From positions 18,414,001 to 18,478,000 of the forward strand of contig CM072879.1 in the NCBI GenBank assembly GCA_036937835.1: a stretch of 64,000 nt of DNA, in the 5' to 3' direction. Of this stretch, positions 11,750 through 21,843 are shown one piece after another. Source of the stretch: Pampus argenteus. Its lineage: Eukaryota > Chordata > Actinopteri > Scombriformes > Stromateidae. The first letter of the stretch is position 1; each line of letters starts with the position of its first letter. A model generated the notes under the pieces. It was given only the letters and a program-made list of their open reading frames with translations, had not been told where the DNA came from and made no database searches. A program made the translations under genes and the position numbers.

Positions 11750-12956
11750 CATTATTAAAACTTTGAGTTACTTATACTTCTCATGAGTATTTCTACTTTA
11801 TGTTACTTCATACTAACAAGCTTTTAAAATCCAACACATTGTTTTCTGACGTCTTACTAAAAGCAGTGTGTGGTCGGGTCACATTTCAGATGTCTATGAG
11901 TTGTTAACAGCTCCACCAAATAGTGATTTTTACCTCTAAACTTCTCACATGGTTTCATTTCAATAAATGTTCAAATGATCCAATATTTCAGCAAAAATCA
12001 AAGATTAGAGAAAAAGTCCAAAAGCTGAAAACAGATTTGTGTATCAGAACTTTGTTTCTTCTTCTTTCCTCTCCCATTAATCATCTCACGACCCCTCAGA
12101 TTTATCTGGTGACCCTTTGGAGGGCCCCGACCCCTAGGTTGGGAACCACTGGACTAAACTATCTAACTGTATATAAAGTAGTTGAAACTAGCTCCACCTC
12201 CAGCAGCTACAACAGTAACATGCTGCTCTAACACTGATGCTTCAGTATTAATAATATAATGATGTCATATATAATAATATATCAGTCACTACTGTTACTG
12301 CAGTACTTTAACTACATCAAGATCACTATACTTATGTACTGTTACTGCAGTACTTTAACTACATCAAGATCACTATACTTATGTACTGTTACTGCAGTAC
12401 TTTAACTACATCAAGATCACAGTACTTATGTACTGTTACTGCAGTACTTTAACTACATCAAGATCACTATACTTATGTACTGTTACTGCAGTACTTTAAC
12501 TACATCAAGATCACAGTACTTATGTACTGTTACTGCAGTACTTTAACTACATCAAGATCACTATACTTATGTACTGTTACTGCAGTACTTTAACTACATC
12601 AAGATCACTATACTTATGTACTGTTACTGCAGTACTTTAACTACATCAAGATCACTATACTTATGTACTGTTACTGCAGTACTTTAACTACATCATGATC
12701 ACATTACTTATGTACTGTTACTGCAGTACTTTAACTACATCATGATCACATTACTTATGTACTGTTACTGCAGTACTTTAACTACATAAAGATCACTATA
12801 CTTATGTACTGTTACTGCAGTACTTTAACTATATTTTGCTTCTAATACTTTTTTAAACTTATATATACTTTTATACTTTTATACTATATAATATTTTAGT
12901 TTGCAATATTGGTATTTTTACTGAAGTAAAGTATCTTAATACTTATTCCACCACTG
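11750..12956 (+). mobile_element. hAT-like non-autonomous element, copy 1
   Basis: A dispersed element between psmb12 and psmb9. Its right end reads CCACCACTG (12948-12956), matching the CAGTGGTGG left end of copy 2. It contains a core with AACCACTGGACT near 12145, a hAT-type end motif, and an internal 47-bp satellite. A 102-codon ORF at 11923-12231 is repeated almost unchanged in copy 3, so it is repeat sequence and not a gene. There is no transposase. Confidence 0.7.
12288..12832. repeat. 47-bp tandem repeat, about 11.6 copies
   Basis: The unit begins GTACTGTTACTGCAGTACTT and is 47 bp long. Copies differ mainly at one site (CTATACTT, CAGTACTT or CATTACTT). It lies inside hAT-like copy 1, and the same unit occurs inverted inside copy 3. 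Confidence 0.95.
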
Positions 12957-13191
12957 ATTAATTGAAAGTATTTTAGTCCTATAATATATTTCTAGGATTT
13001 TGTGTCATTTAATACCTTTTTAACTCATAGATAAGAAATAAAATAAGATGAGCTTCATTGACCCAGATGGTAACTTGACTTGTTGCATACAGCTGCATAT
13101 AGAAAATGAAAGTTATCTAACCACACAGCCGTAAAGAGTTTTTATCTTCACTGAACCATAATGTATAGCAGTTGCTGAGGCTCACTGTGGA

Positions 13192-13270
13192 GGATGAAGG
13201 AGAAGAAGGAGAAGGAGGAGGATGAATGAGGAGGAGGAGGAGGAGGAGGAGGAGGAGGGAGGAGGAGGAA
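13192..13270. repeat. GGA-rich purine tract
   Basis: An imperfect (GGA)n run directly upstream of the psmb9 ISRE. It could affect promoter structure but is otherwise simple sequence. Confidence 0.85.
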
Positions 13271-13277
13271 CAGTTTA

Positions 13278-13296
13278 ACTTTCAATTTCGATTTTG
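13278..13296. promoter_or_regulatory. ISRE of psmb9
   Basis: ACTTTCAATTTCGATTTTG shows three TTTC/TTTT cores with two-base spacing, a strong ISRE. It lies about 220 bp upstream of the psmb9 ATG and shares TTTCGATTTTG with the psmb13/psmb12 promoter. Confidence 0.75.
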
Positions 13297-13516
13297 ATAC
13301 AGCAAACATGGAGTCCGTCTGACGTATCATTGTAGTCTTCATTTTGTAAACCAAAAGCTTTTAAACATCTTTTTAAAGCTACAGAGAAGATTTCCGACTT
13401 TTAAAACATTAGAAAACTTATTCTGCTCGACTGGACGTTTCGCGTTTCTTTCTTTTTTTTACGTCTGGCGTCACCTTTTTACGACAGGTAGACAGGTAGG
13501 CCTGCAGCCGGTGAAC

Positions 13517-14754
13517 ATGTTCGAAGAAACGGGACCAGAGTGGTTGTCTGAGGAGGTGAAAACCGGAGTAAGTTGAAAATATTAAATATCTTTGAGAGAT
13601 AACTTTTTGGTCACATGACTCGACAGTTCCTGGTGGGTTGAATAATTGCTTTTCCTCTGTTTCTAGACGACTATCATTGCCGTAGAGTATGATGGAGGCG
13701 TTGTGCTGGGGTCTGACTCCAGAGTCTCTGCAGGGTAAGTTGCTAGGAGACACACAGTGCGCATGCTCCATACATATAATACACACACATGATCTCTTAC
13801 AGCATCTCCATGTCTCCATCCAGGGCTACTGTGGTCAACAGGGTGATGAACAAGCTGTCTGCTCTTCATGACAAGATCTACTGTGCTCTGTCAGGCTCAG
13901 CAGCGGACGCTCAGACCATCGCTGAGATGGTGAACTATCAGCTTGATGTTCACAGGTTACTGGATTTATCACCTGATGAGAAGATGCAGTCCACCTCTGT
14001 TTCCTTAAAGCCAGCAGTGACCTATATCTTTATGTCTAAATAACATCACACATCAACATTAATTTTGCCTTTTTTTATGTCAGTATTGAGACAGATGAGG
14101 ACCCTCAGGTACGCTCAGCTGCCACTCTGGTGAGAAACATCTCGTATAAATACAAGGAGGAGCTGTCGGCGCATCTCATCGTCGCGGGCTGGGACAGGAG
14201 AGAGAAAGGGCAGGTCAGTAATCATCATGAATGTAAAATGTATTAAAAAAATTGAATTCAAAGATCCCTGAACATATGTTTTGTGCTGTACCTGATTTTT
14301 TTTTAGGGACTTGCACATCAGACTTGCAGGTTTGACACTGAACTCTCTCTTGTCTTTCCCAGGTGTTTGCAACCCTGAATGGCCTCCTGACAAGACAACC
14401 TTTTGCAGTTGGCGGTTCTGGCAGCTCATACATTTATGGCTTTGTTGATGCTGATTATCGCAAAGGTATGAGCAAGGAAGAGTGCCAGCAGTTTGTTCTC
14501 AACGGTAAGTGTAGAATATTCCCACAGAAATCAGTTTGTTGAATAAAAGTGTCTGGTAGTTTTGTCTTATGGAAACCTGATGAATATTTCTTTTCTCTTC
14601 CTCTGTTTTGCCTGTTTTTCTTGTAGCTCTCTCTTTGGCTATGAACCGCGATGGCTCCAGTGGCGGCGTGGCCTACATGGTCACCATCGATCAACACGAC
14701 ACAGAGAGTAAAGTTGTTCTGGGAAACGACTTACCCACCTTCTTTGATCAGTGA
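13517..14754 (+). CDS. psmb9: Proteasome subunit beta type-9 (LMP2, beta1i)
   Basis: Six exons: 13517-13567, 13667-13734, 13824-13955, 14084-14213, 14363-14504 and 14627-14754. They give 216 codons plus stop. A 17-residue propeptide (MFEETGPEWLSEEVKTG) precedes Thr18, the catalytic Thr1 (TTIIAVEYDGG). The mature chain is 199 residues, the same as human PSMB9. Mature Leu45 (codon 13888-13890) marks the hydrophobic S1 pocket of beta1i, as opposed to Arg in PSMB6. Lys33, the GGSGS loop and RDGSSGG are intact. It replaces PSMB6 in the immunoproteasome so that peptides end in hydrophobic residues favoured by TAP and class I. It is tandem with its paralogue psmb12 and 821 bp ahead of tap2. The zebrafish orthologue is called psmb9a. 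Confidence 0.96.
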
Positions 14755-15231
14755 TACAGAAGTTTTTTTTCCCCCATCTTTAGTGTGTCAAGCCACCGTT
14801 GTGCAGAGCTCACAACACCCATTGCTCTATAATTTGAAAAGGCTAATTCATATGTAGCATCAGGTCAACTTAGTGTAATTTAAACACACTCAGAGATTAT
14901 TAGATTAGGACTTTGAGGGATAAAGAAGAAGCTTACAGTGAAAGTGAAAAGTGACTAAACAGTTATTCTTAAAAAGTAATCTTATCTCCGTCCCTCGATT
15001 ATGTTCAAGGGTTTAAAGGGTTAGACAGATGGATCGAAACCTGAAATCATCACTGAAATTTACTGGAGTCATTATTAACTGAAGCAATAATGGTTAATGT
15101 CCTTCGTACCGACTCGTAGTTCAGTCTGAGAAACGCAGTTAAACCTGATAAAGTTTACATACATTTTCATGCAGTTGTCATCATAAAAAACAAACCCTGA
15201 TGTGCTTTAATGTTTATTATGTGGACATTCA

Positions 15232-15237
15232 AATAAA
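15232..15237 (+). terminator. psmb9 polyadenylation signal
   Basis: AATAAA (overlapping a second copy) about 478 bp after the psmb9 stop codon and 250 bp before the tap2 ISRE. Confidence 0.6.
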
Positions 15238-15385
15238 ATAAAAGCTCTGTGTTGAAATGTTTACTTTATTCTGTTTCCTTTTTACAGTGAAGCTGTTTGT
15301 ATGTTCCAAGAAATAATTAGTTATTATAATTTAAGTTTTTATTTTGAATAATAGTGGTTACATGTGTGACCCTTTAGTTTCTAAG

Positions 15386-15388
<3 letters not shown>

Positions 15389-15432
<44 letters not shown>
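15389..15432. repeat. (AT)n microsatellite
   Basis: A roughly 44-bp TA dinucleotide run between the psmb9 poly(A) site and the tap2 promoter. Confidence 0.9.
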
Positions 15433-15436
<4 letters not shown>

Positions 15437-15486
15437 ACTTGAGCTGTTAGTCTTCTGGGTTTCAGGGAAAATCTTTGGTGCTGCCA

Positions 15487-15513
15487 GAAAGTGAAAGTGA
15501 AAGTGTGAAAACT
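15487..15513. promoter_or_regulatory. ISRE array of tap2
   Basis: The sequence GAAAGTGAAAGTGAAAGTG is followed by TGAAAAC. It holds three perfectly spaced GAAAGT units plus a fourth GAAA, one of the strongest IRF-binding layouts in the window. It sits about 65-90 bp upstream of the tap2 ATG and close to its likely transcription start. Confidence 0.8.
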
Positions 15514-15575
15514 AAAACACTGGTCGCGCTGTAGAGGAGGTCATTTGAGGACTGACTCTGGTAAACACTGGAAAT

Positions 15576-17891
15576 ATGGCAGAAAGCACAGCATCAGTAT
15601 TCCGTAAAGTCGTCGCTTTGACTTCAGCAGTTTGCGTGGACCTTTCTTTATTTCACGCAGCAGCATGTGTCGTGACTCTCGGCGTCTTTGCTCATCTTTT
15701 ACGTCTCTGGGTTTCTGCTGCGCTCCGGTGCTTGACGTTAACTGCTGTAACTCTGTTCACTCTCGGAGACCTTAAACCGATGTTGATTCGTTTTATAACG
15801 GTGCACAGTCTGCTGCCCGCGGTGTTTGAGACCGGGACCTGGGCGCTTTACCATGAGGAGAGTCGGTGCGGCTTGTTGGCGGATGCGCGCTGCTGGCTGA
15901 TGTGCGCCGGCGCGTCGCTGGCTGCTGCGCTGTTTTGGGAACTCACCATCCCGGATAGCAAGGACGCAGCCGCCGGTAAAGAGAAGAAGCAGAAAGCCAG
16001 GGTGCTGTTAATGAGAGTCCTCCGGCTGTACAAACCCTACTATTTAATGCTGATTGGAGGCTTTGTGTTCCTGTCGCTGGCTGTCATCTGTAAGTACAGC
16101 AGGTGAAGATGATGATGATGATGATAGTGTGAGTCTGAATGTGTGTGTGTGTGTGTTTCCTCAGGTGAGATGTTCATACCTTTCTACACCGGGAGAGTCA
16201 TTGATATTATTGGCAGTCATTACCAGCCTAATGAATTCCTCTCTGCACTCCTCTTCATGGGACTGTACTCTCTGGGAAGGTAGAGGACAATGTTCCCTCC
16301 ACATTCATCCACCAGCATGTATCTTTGGTTCACTGACAATATCTAACTCACTTTAACTTTCTCTTTGATTGATTGATCGATTGATTAGCTCCGTGAGTGC
16401 AGGCTGCAGAGGGGGTCTCTTACTTTGTGCCATCAGTGCCTTCACATGCAGAATTAAAGTCAAGCTGTTTGAGGCTTTAACCAAACAGGAAATTGGATTC
16501 TTTGAGACCATAAAAACAGGTAAGACTCATATAATAAGACATGCAGTTATGGTATATTAATAATGTCTTAGTGCACATTGAGGACAGATTAAGCTGGACA
16601 TAACGAGACAGGGCAGGAAGAAGAAGGCGATAATAGAGCAGGATAGAATAAGGAATATGTTGTTGTTGTTGTTTTTCGCAGGTGAAATCACATCCAGGTT
16701 GTCTAAAGACACCAACCTGATGGGAAGAACAGTGTGTCTGAACATCAACGTGCTGCTGAGGACGTTCATCAAGACGATGGGCATGATCTCTCTGATGATG
16801 AATCTCTCGTGGAAGCTCACGTTCCTCGTGTTGCTGGAGACGCCGATCACTGGCCTCATACAAAACATCTATGACACACACTACCAGGTAAAAGCAGGTT
16901 AATAAGCAGTGGTGGAGGAAGTATTCAGGTCCTTTTACTGAAGTAAAAGTACAAATACGTGTGTGTGTGTACTGCAGTAACAGTAGTGACTGATATATTA
17001 TTATATGACATCATTAGATTATTAATACTGAAGCATCAGTGTTAGAGCAGCATGTTACTGTTGTAGCTGCTGGAGGTGGAGCTAGTTTCAACTACTTTAT
17101 ATACAGTTAGATAGTTTAGTCCAGTGGTTCCCAACCTAGGGGTCGGGGCCCTCCAAAGGGTCACCAGATAAATCTGAGGGGTCGTGAGATGTTGTATCAT
17201 GTGTTGGATTTTTAACCCATAAAATCCCATCGTGACACCAGTGTAACAAACACTTTGAATGTCCCAGACTCTTTCTCATAAAGCTTTATGCCTGTAACCC
17301 ACATAATTTTCCTTTAAGGATAAATGGGTCTGGGTTCTTATGGGTTAACTAAAGCTGTCAAATAAACGTAATGGAGTAGAAAGTGGCGAGGAAGCATAAA
17401 GTAGGATCAAATGGAAATACTCAAGTAAAGTACAAGTAAAAAAAAAACTGAAAGAAAAAATAATTTTACATATGTTGTTTTGAGCTGTATTTTACTGTCT
17501 GTTGTAAGAATGATATTGTTTGTCTGTATAATACCAATATTGAAGATAAAAATGAATGAAAATAAATTTCACCAAAGTACTGAGATTTAAACATTTTGTT
17601 TTATATTCCTTCCTCAGCGGTTGTCCCTGGCAGTGCAGGACTCAATGGCTCTGGCAAATGAAACAGCAAATGAGGTAGTATCAGGTATTCGTGTGGTACG
17701 GAGCTTTAACAGAGAAAAACATGAAGCCAGTCGTTATGACAACCGCTTGACGAAGACACACAAGCTCAAGATTCGCCGTGATACAGTCAGGGCTGTTTAC
17801 CTGCTCGCACGGAGGGTGAGAAGTTCATTTTTTTTTTGTCAAATTGTGATATTTGGAGATCAGGTGACCTCCTCATGTCACAGTATTCACT

Positions 17892-17932
<41 letters not shown>

Positions 17933-20318
17933 TTGACAGGTTTGGGCATGCAGGTCTTCATGTTGTTCTACGGCAGGCTGTTCATTCGCCAGGGACAAAT
18001 GACCACCGGCAACCTGGTTTCCTTCATCCTCTATCAGTCAGACCTTGGAAACAACATCAGAGTATGAAAATATTATTATTTTATTATCTGTATTCTATAA
18101 CACTATACTGAATAACCTTTAATAATGAGTATGAACACTGACAACAAAAGGCACTTTCACCAAACTTTGAACTCCTCCTTTTATGATTCCTTGCAAAATG
18201 ACTTATATTTAACAACTATTGACTCTAAGCACTCTTGTAAAGCGATTGGTCCACAAACTCTGTCCTATGACTGCAGACACTCACCTACATCTTCGGCGAC
18301 ATGCTGAACTCAGTGGGGGCTGCTGGTAAAGTGTTTGAGTACCTGGACCGAAAGCCTCAGGTGAGCACAGAGGGAAAACTCACACCTGATCAGCTGAAAG
18401 GACACGTCAGATATCACCGTCTTAACTTCGCCTACCCCGCCTACCCCAATAAAACAGTGCTGCAGGTGAGATCTGAACTCCTTTGCTTTTAAATTAAGTG
18501 GCTCGTTTGTACTGTTTTATTAAAACTACCTGTTGTCTCCTTGTTTCAGGACTTTTCTTTGGAGCTGAAGCCAGGTCAGATGACGGCTCTGGTGGGTCCA
18601 TCCGGAGAAGGAAAAAGCACCTGTGTGAGTCTGCTGGAGCGTTTCTATGAGCCACAGGGTGGAGAAATCCTATTGGACAATGAGCCGCTAAAATCCTATG
18701 AACACCGTTTCCTCCACAAGAAGGTAACGTCCTAATGAAAACGTAAATCTTCAGTGCTTCTGTGATCCTTTGTGGAAAAAGCAGTGATAACAATAGACAA
18801 GAATGCAGTTCAACAACAATGCATTGTGTATATTGATTAATGAGCTATAAAGTAGACTGGCTGGAAGATAATCAATGAGCTAGTAGCATCAAGAAACATT
18901 ATTGTATTATTCATTCAGTCAAGCTAATGAGAATTTGTTTGACAGATCGCAGTTGTGAGCCAGGAGCCTGTGCTCTTCTGTGGCTCCATCAGACACAACA
19001 TCGCCTACGGCCTTGATGACTGCTCATTGGATGAGATCCAGGAAGCTGCACGCAAAGCCAACGCCCACGACTTCATCAAGCAACTGGAGAAAGGCTATGA
19101 TACAGGTAAGCAAATGTAACTGGCCCTCAGGCTGATTTACATGGGTGAATGAATACACAGGAACCAGCTGAAAAAAAAAGACCTTTTATTCATTTATTTT
19201 AAATATTAATGCAGATTAAACGTCTGCATAATAAAGGATAAATAAACATACAGTATTTCGGGGGGTTTCATGCTGACTACATCTCTAGTATTTAAGTTTT
19301 TAAACCCTCATATTTGGTTTGGTCGGTTGTTAAATTTCACATAACAGAAGTGGGTGAGGGTGGCGGCCAGTTGTCCAAGAGTGAGAGGCAGCGGATCGCC
19401 ATCGCCCGAGCCCTGGTCAGACAGCCACAGGTCCTCATTCTGGATGAAATCACCAGCTCCCTGGACACCGAGAGTGAAAATAAGGTAAGCTGCAACTTTT
19501 AAAACTGCAGTGTAAAGATCTGAAACTCCTTGTATCACTTGAGCCAATTAATCTATGTCTGCAAGTATTCACCAGGAAAACATAAAGTCATTATGTAGTG
19601 GATATATAGAGAAAGTGCTGCAGTAAATATGTAGTGTTGTCTTTTTTTTTCATTCATACTCCTTTAAAAATCTCCCTAATCAGTAATGACATGTGTCAGT
19701 TTAGTAAACTGATTGCTTTCATCTGGCTTCACTGATAGATATACCTGGGTATCATCTGCATAACAATGAAGATTTATGGTGTGTTTTCCTAATATCACCT
19801 AAAGGAAGCATATATAAGGTGAATAGGATGTAGTAGGACCTTTGTCTGGCTCAAGTAGGAGGTTATTTGTAACTTTGACCAGCGCTGTCTCAGGTCTTTG
19901 ATGCTTTCTAAATCCTGACTGAAAATCCTCAAATAAACTATCGTTACGTAGAAATTTACACAGCTGGCTGTTGACTGCTTTCTCAATGATTAGAGAGACA
20001 GAGAAGGTTAGATATACATCTAAATTATGGGATAAACGCAGCATCATTATCAACGTCTACATTAATATTAAAATCACTTACTTGATAAAAACTCCTGAAT
20101 GTTTCTGCTTCCAGGTTCAGCGGGCGCTGGCTAGTTGTCCCAACCAGACTCTGCTGGTCATCGCTCACCGGCTGAAGACCATCGAGAAGGCAGATCAGAT
20201 TGTGGTTGTTGGTGACGGCAGAGTTCAGGAGCGAGGGACTCACCAAGAGCTGATGGACATGAAGGGCACCTACTTCAAACTGAGAGAGAAGCTCTTCACT
20301 GAGGGAAACTCGCAGTGA
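15576..20318 (+). CDS. tap2: Antigen peptide transporter 2 (ABC half-transporter)
   Basis: Eleven exons: 15576-16089, 16165-16279, 16389-16519, 16682-16887, 17618-17815, 17933-18061, 18277-18465, 18550-18723, 18946-19105, 19348-19484 and 20115-20318. They give 718 codons plus stop, a normal TAP2 length. Hydrophobic N-terminal segments (about residues 1-130) precede the core ABC transmembrane domain. The nucleotide-binding domain has Walker A GPSGEGKST (510-518), Q-loop Gln558, Walker B VLILDE (634-639), D-loop SSLD and H-loop His669. The signature motif reads LSKSE (614-618) instead of LSGGQ. With TAP1 it pumps proteasome peptides into the ER lumen for class I loading. TAP1 is not in this window. 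Intron 4 carries a nested repeat and intron 10 a decayed LINE. Confidence 0.95.
16908..17440 (-). mobile_element. hAT-like element, copy 2 (interrupted), in tap2 intron 4
   Basis: It starts with CAGTGGTGG at 16908-16916 and shares the core of copies 1 and 3 in reverse orientation, including CAGTGGTTCCCAACCT near 17123. It lacks the 47-bp satellite expansion, keeping about one partial unit. After GTCGTGAGATG the shared sequence is broken by the element at 17216-17344. A 62-codon ORF here is the same repeat ORF as in copy 1. Confidence 0.7.
17216..17344. mobile_element. piggyBac-like MITE, 129 bp
   Basis: Inverted ends CCCATAAAATCCCA and TGGGTTCTTATGGG are flanked on both sides by TTAA (17212-17215 and 17345-17348), the target duplication typical of piggyBac transposition. 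No coding capacity. It is nested in hAT-like copy 2. Confidence 0.7.
17894..17930. repeat. (GT)n run forming the tap2 exon 6 acceptor tract
   Basis: A 37-bp TG repeat ends directly at the AG acceptor (17931-17932) of tap2 exon 6, so it takes the place of the polypyrimidine tract. Confidence 0.9.
19690..20010 (-). mobile_element. Degenerate LINE (L2-like) reverse transcriptase fragment
   Basis: The minus strand shows RT-like FQSGFRKHQRPETAL and then, in another frame, HCYADDTQVYLSVKP with the YADD catalytic box (19751-19762). Frameshifts, stops and a deletion lie between the two blocks. The order and motifs match the L2 group of non-LTR retrotransposons. It is dead and lies in tap2 intron 10. 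Confidence 0.75.
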
Positions 20319-20463
20319 CGAACCGCCGTCGCTGCTGCTGTAGCTCGATGTACACTGAGAGAATTGTGACTGCGCTGCATGTGTTTAGTATTTTATCAGG
20401 AGTTAACCTGATAAAATATATGTGGACTTTATGTAAATGTTGCATTCAGTATAAATTGTGAAA

Positions 20464-20469
20464 ATTAAA
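20464..20469 (+). terminator. tap2 polyadenylation signal
   Basis: ATTAAA, the common variant hexamer, 146 bp after the tap2 stop codon, followed by a T-rich stretch. Confidence 0.5.
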
Positions 20470-21766
20470 CGTGTTTTTTCAGATAAATATATTCTGTATT
20501 CTGTATGTGGTGTAAAAAGCATCTTGACGAATGTGTGACGAGCTTATTTATCTTGTAGAAGTTACATTTGCAGTCGTTAATCGATCCGATTGTGTTCTTC
20601 AAAGCATTGATCTCAATTATCTTTATTATCTTTTTTTTTTTTTTTTTTAGGTTGGACAGGAAAGCACAAAGCTTAGATCATAAACCTTAATTCATAATCG
20701 ACATGGTCAAAGGTTGTTTTATAATAAAAGAAATAAAAGATTAATCAGCAATGTGAAACATTTTTGGATCATAGTCAATGACCTCAGTTGACTGTTTGTG
20801 TTTGGATGTGATCCAAACTGTCCGAACACGACGGGACCAAATCAGACAACCATGTGCACAATTAGAAAAATCAACTCAAATATATTCATTAAGTCCTTTC
20901 ATGACAAATTATATATAAAATTATATATATGATATTCAAATGGCATTAATATACAAATGTAAACAACAAACACAAAATAACAGAATAAGATTTCATGCAC
21001 TTGCAACCTATAAATATGTTATTTATCAATTATAAATAACAACTCTTAAGACAAAACTCTAATTTTTATTCTAATTAATTACATTATAAATGTGGTGTAT
21101 ACCATACTGAACAAACGAATGTTAATGAGCATGTGTGCATATTATACTGGTTATGCACTGCTGCCTTTTGATTGTTATAATCACATTTCATTTTCTCTTT
21201 TCTTCAGACACCTGACTGCATTTTGACGCTGGCTTTGGTTTTATAGTTTGAGCCGATCTGGAAAGTCCCTGACTACCAGCATTGTGTTGTTTCTCCTGGC
21301 TGTTATGATTTGTGGCAAGTTGCCTGGTGATATGTGTCATAAACACTGAAGGCTTCATATCAAAACACCTGCACCACCCTCTATCGACAACGATCAAGCT
21401 CAGGTTGAACAACTTTCGGCACCATTTTGTCAAGACTTCTGTGCATCCACAAAATGGTGACCAAAGTCGTGTTTCAGACAAGTGAGGCGCTCATCAAGGT
21501 TTTTTTTTTTAAATTCTTAACGTATGTTTGAAAGGTTTTGCTGACAGTATGAATGTACTTGAATTAAATGCAGCTCAGTATATATATATTTTTTTATACT
21601 GCACGTTTGCTGACGTTGGGTAAATATTTCCACGTTTAATAATTTTCATGGTTCAACATCGACTGGAAGATCGTCCTCTGTTGGATGAAACTGGTCGACT
21701 GTTGTTATGCTGCTGAAAGCTTTTCAAAATCCCAGAAACAAAACTGTTTCTCATCACCCCCCCCCA

Positions 21767-21843
21767 AAAAAAAACAAACAAAAAAACAAACAAACAAACA
21801 AAACAAAACAAAAAACAAAAAAACAAAACAAAACAAAAAAAAC
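21767..21843. repeat. A-rich (CAAA)n tract
   Basis: Simple A/C-rich sequence of AAAC and AAAAC units. Confidence 0.85.

Noticed and set aside
11923..12231. 102-codon ORF repeated at 25610-25918 and partly at 17042-17230
   Set aside because: It is the core of the dispersed hAT-like element; repetition is due to transposition, and it resembles no transposase.
12288..12832. Regular 47-bp repeats considered as a CRISPR array
   Set aside because: Units are contiguous with no unique spacers, and the genome is vertebrate.
18494..18793. 99-codon minus-strand ORF over tap2 exon 8
   Set aside because: Shadow of the Walker A exon on the opposite strand.
21188..21481. 97-codon minus-strand ORF
   Set aside because: No recognised domain and no splice partner. 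It might be repeat or conserved non-coding sequence, but I cannot support a call.
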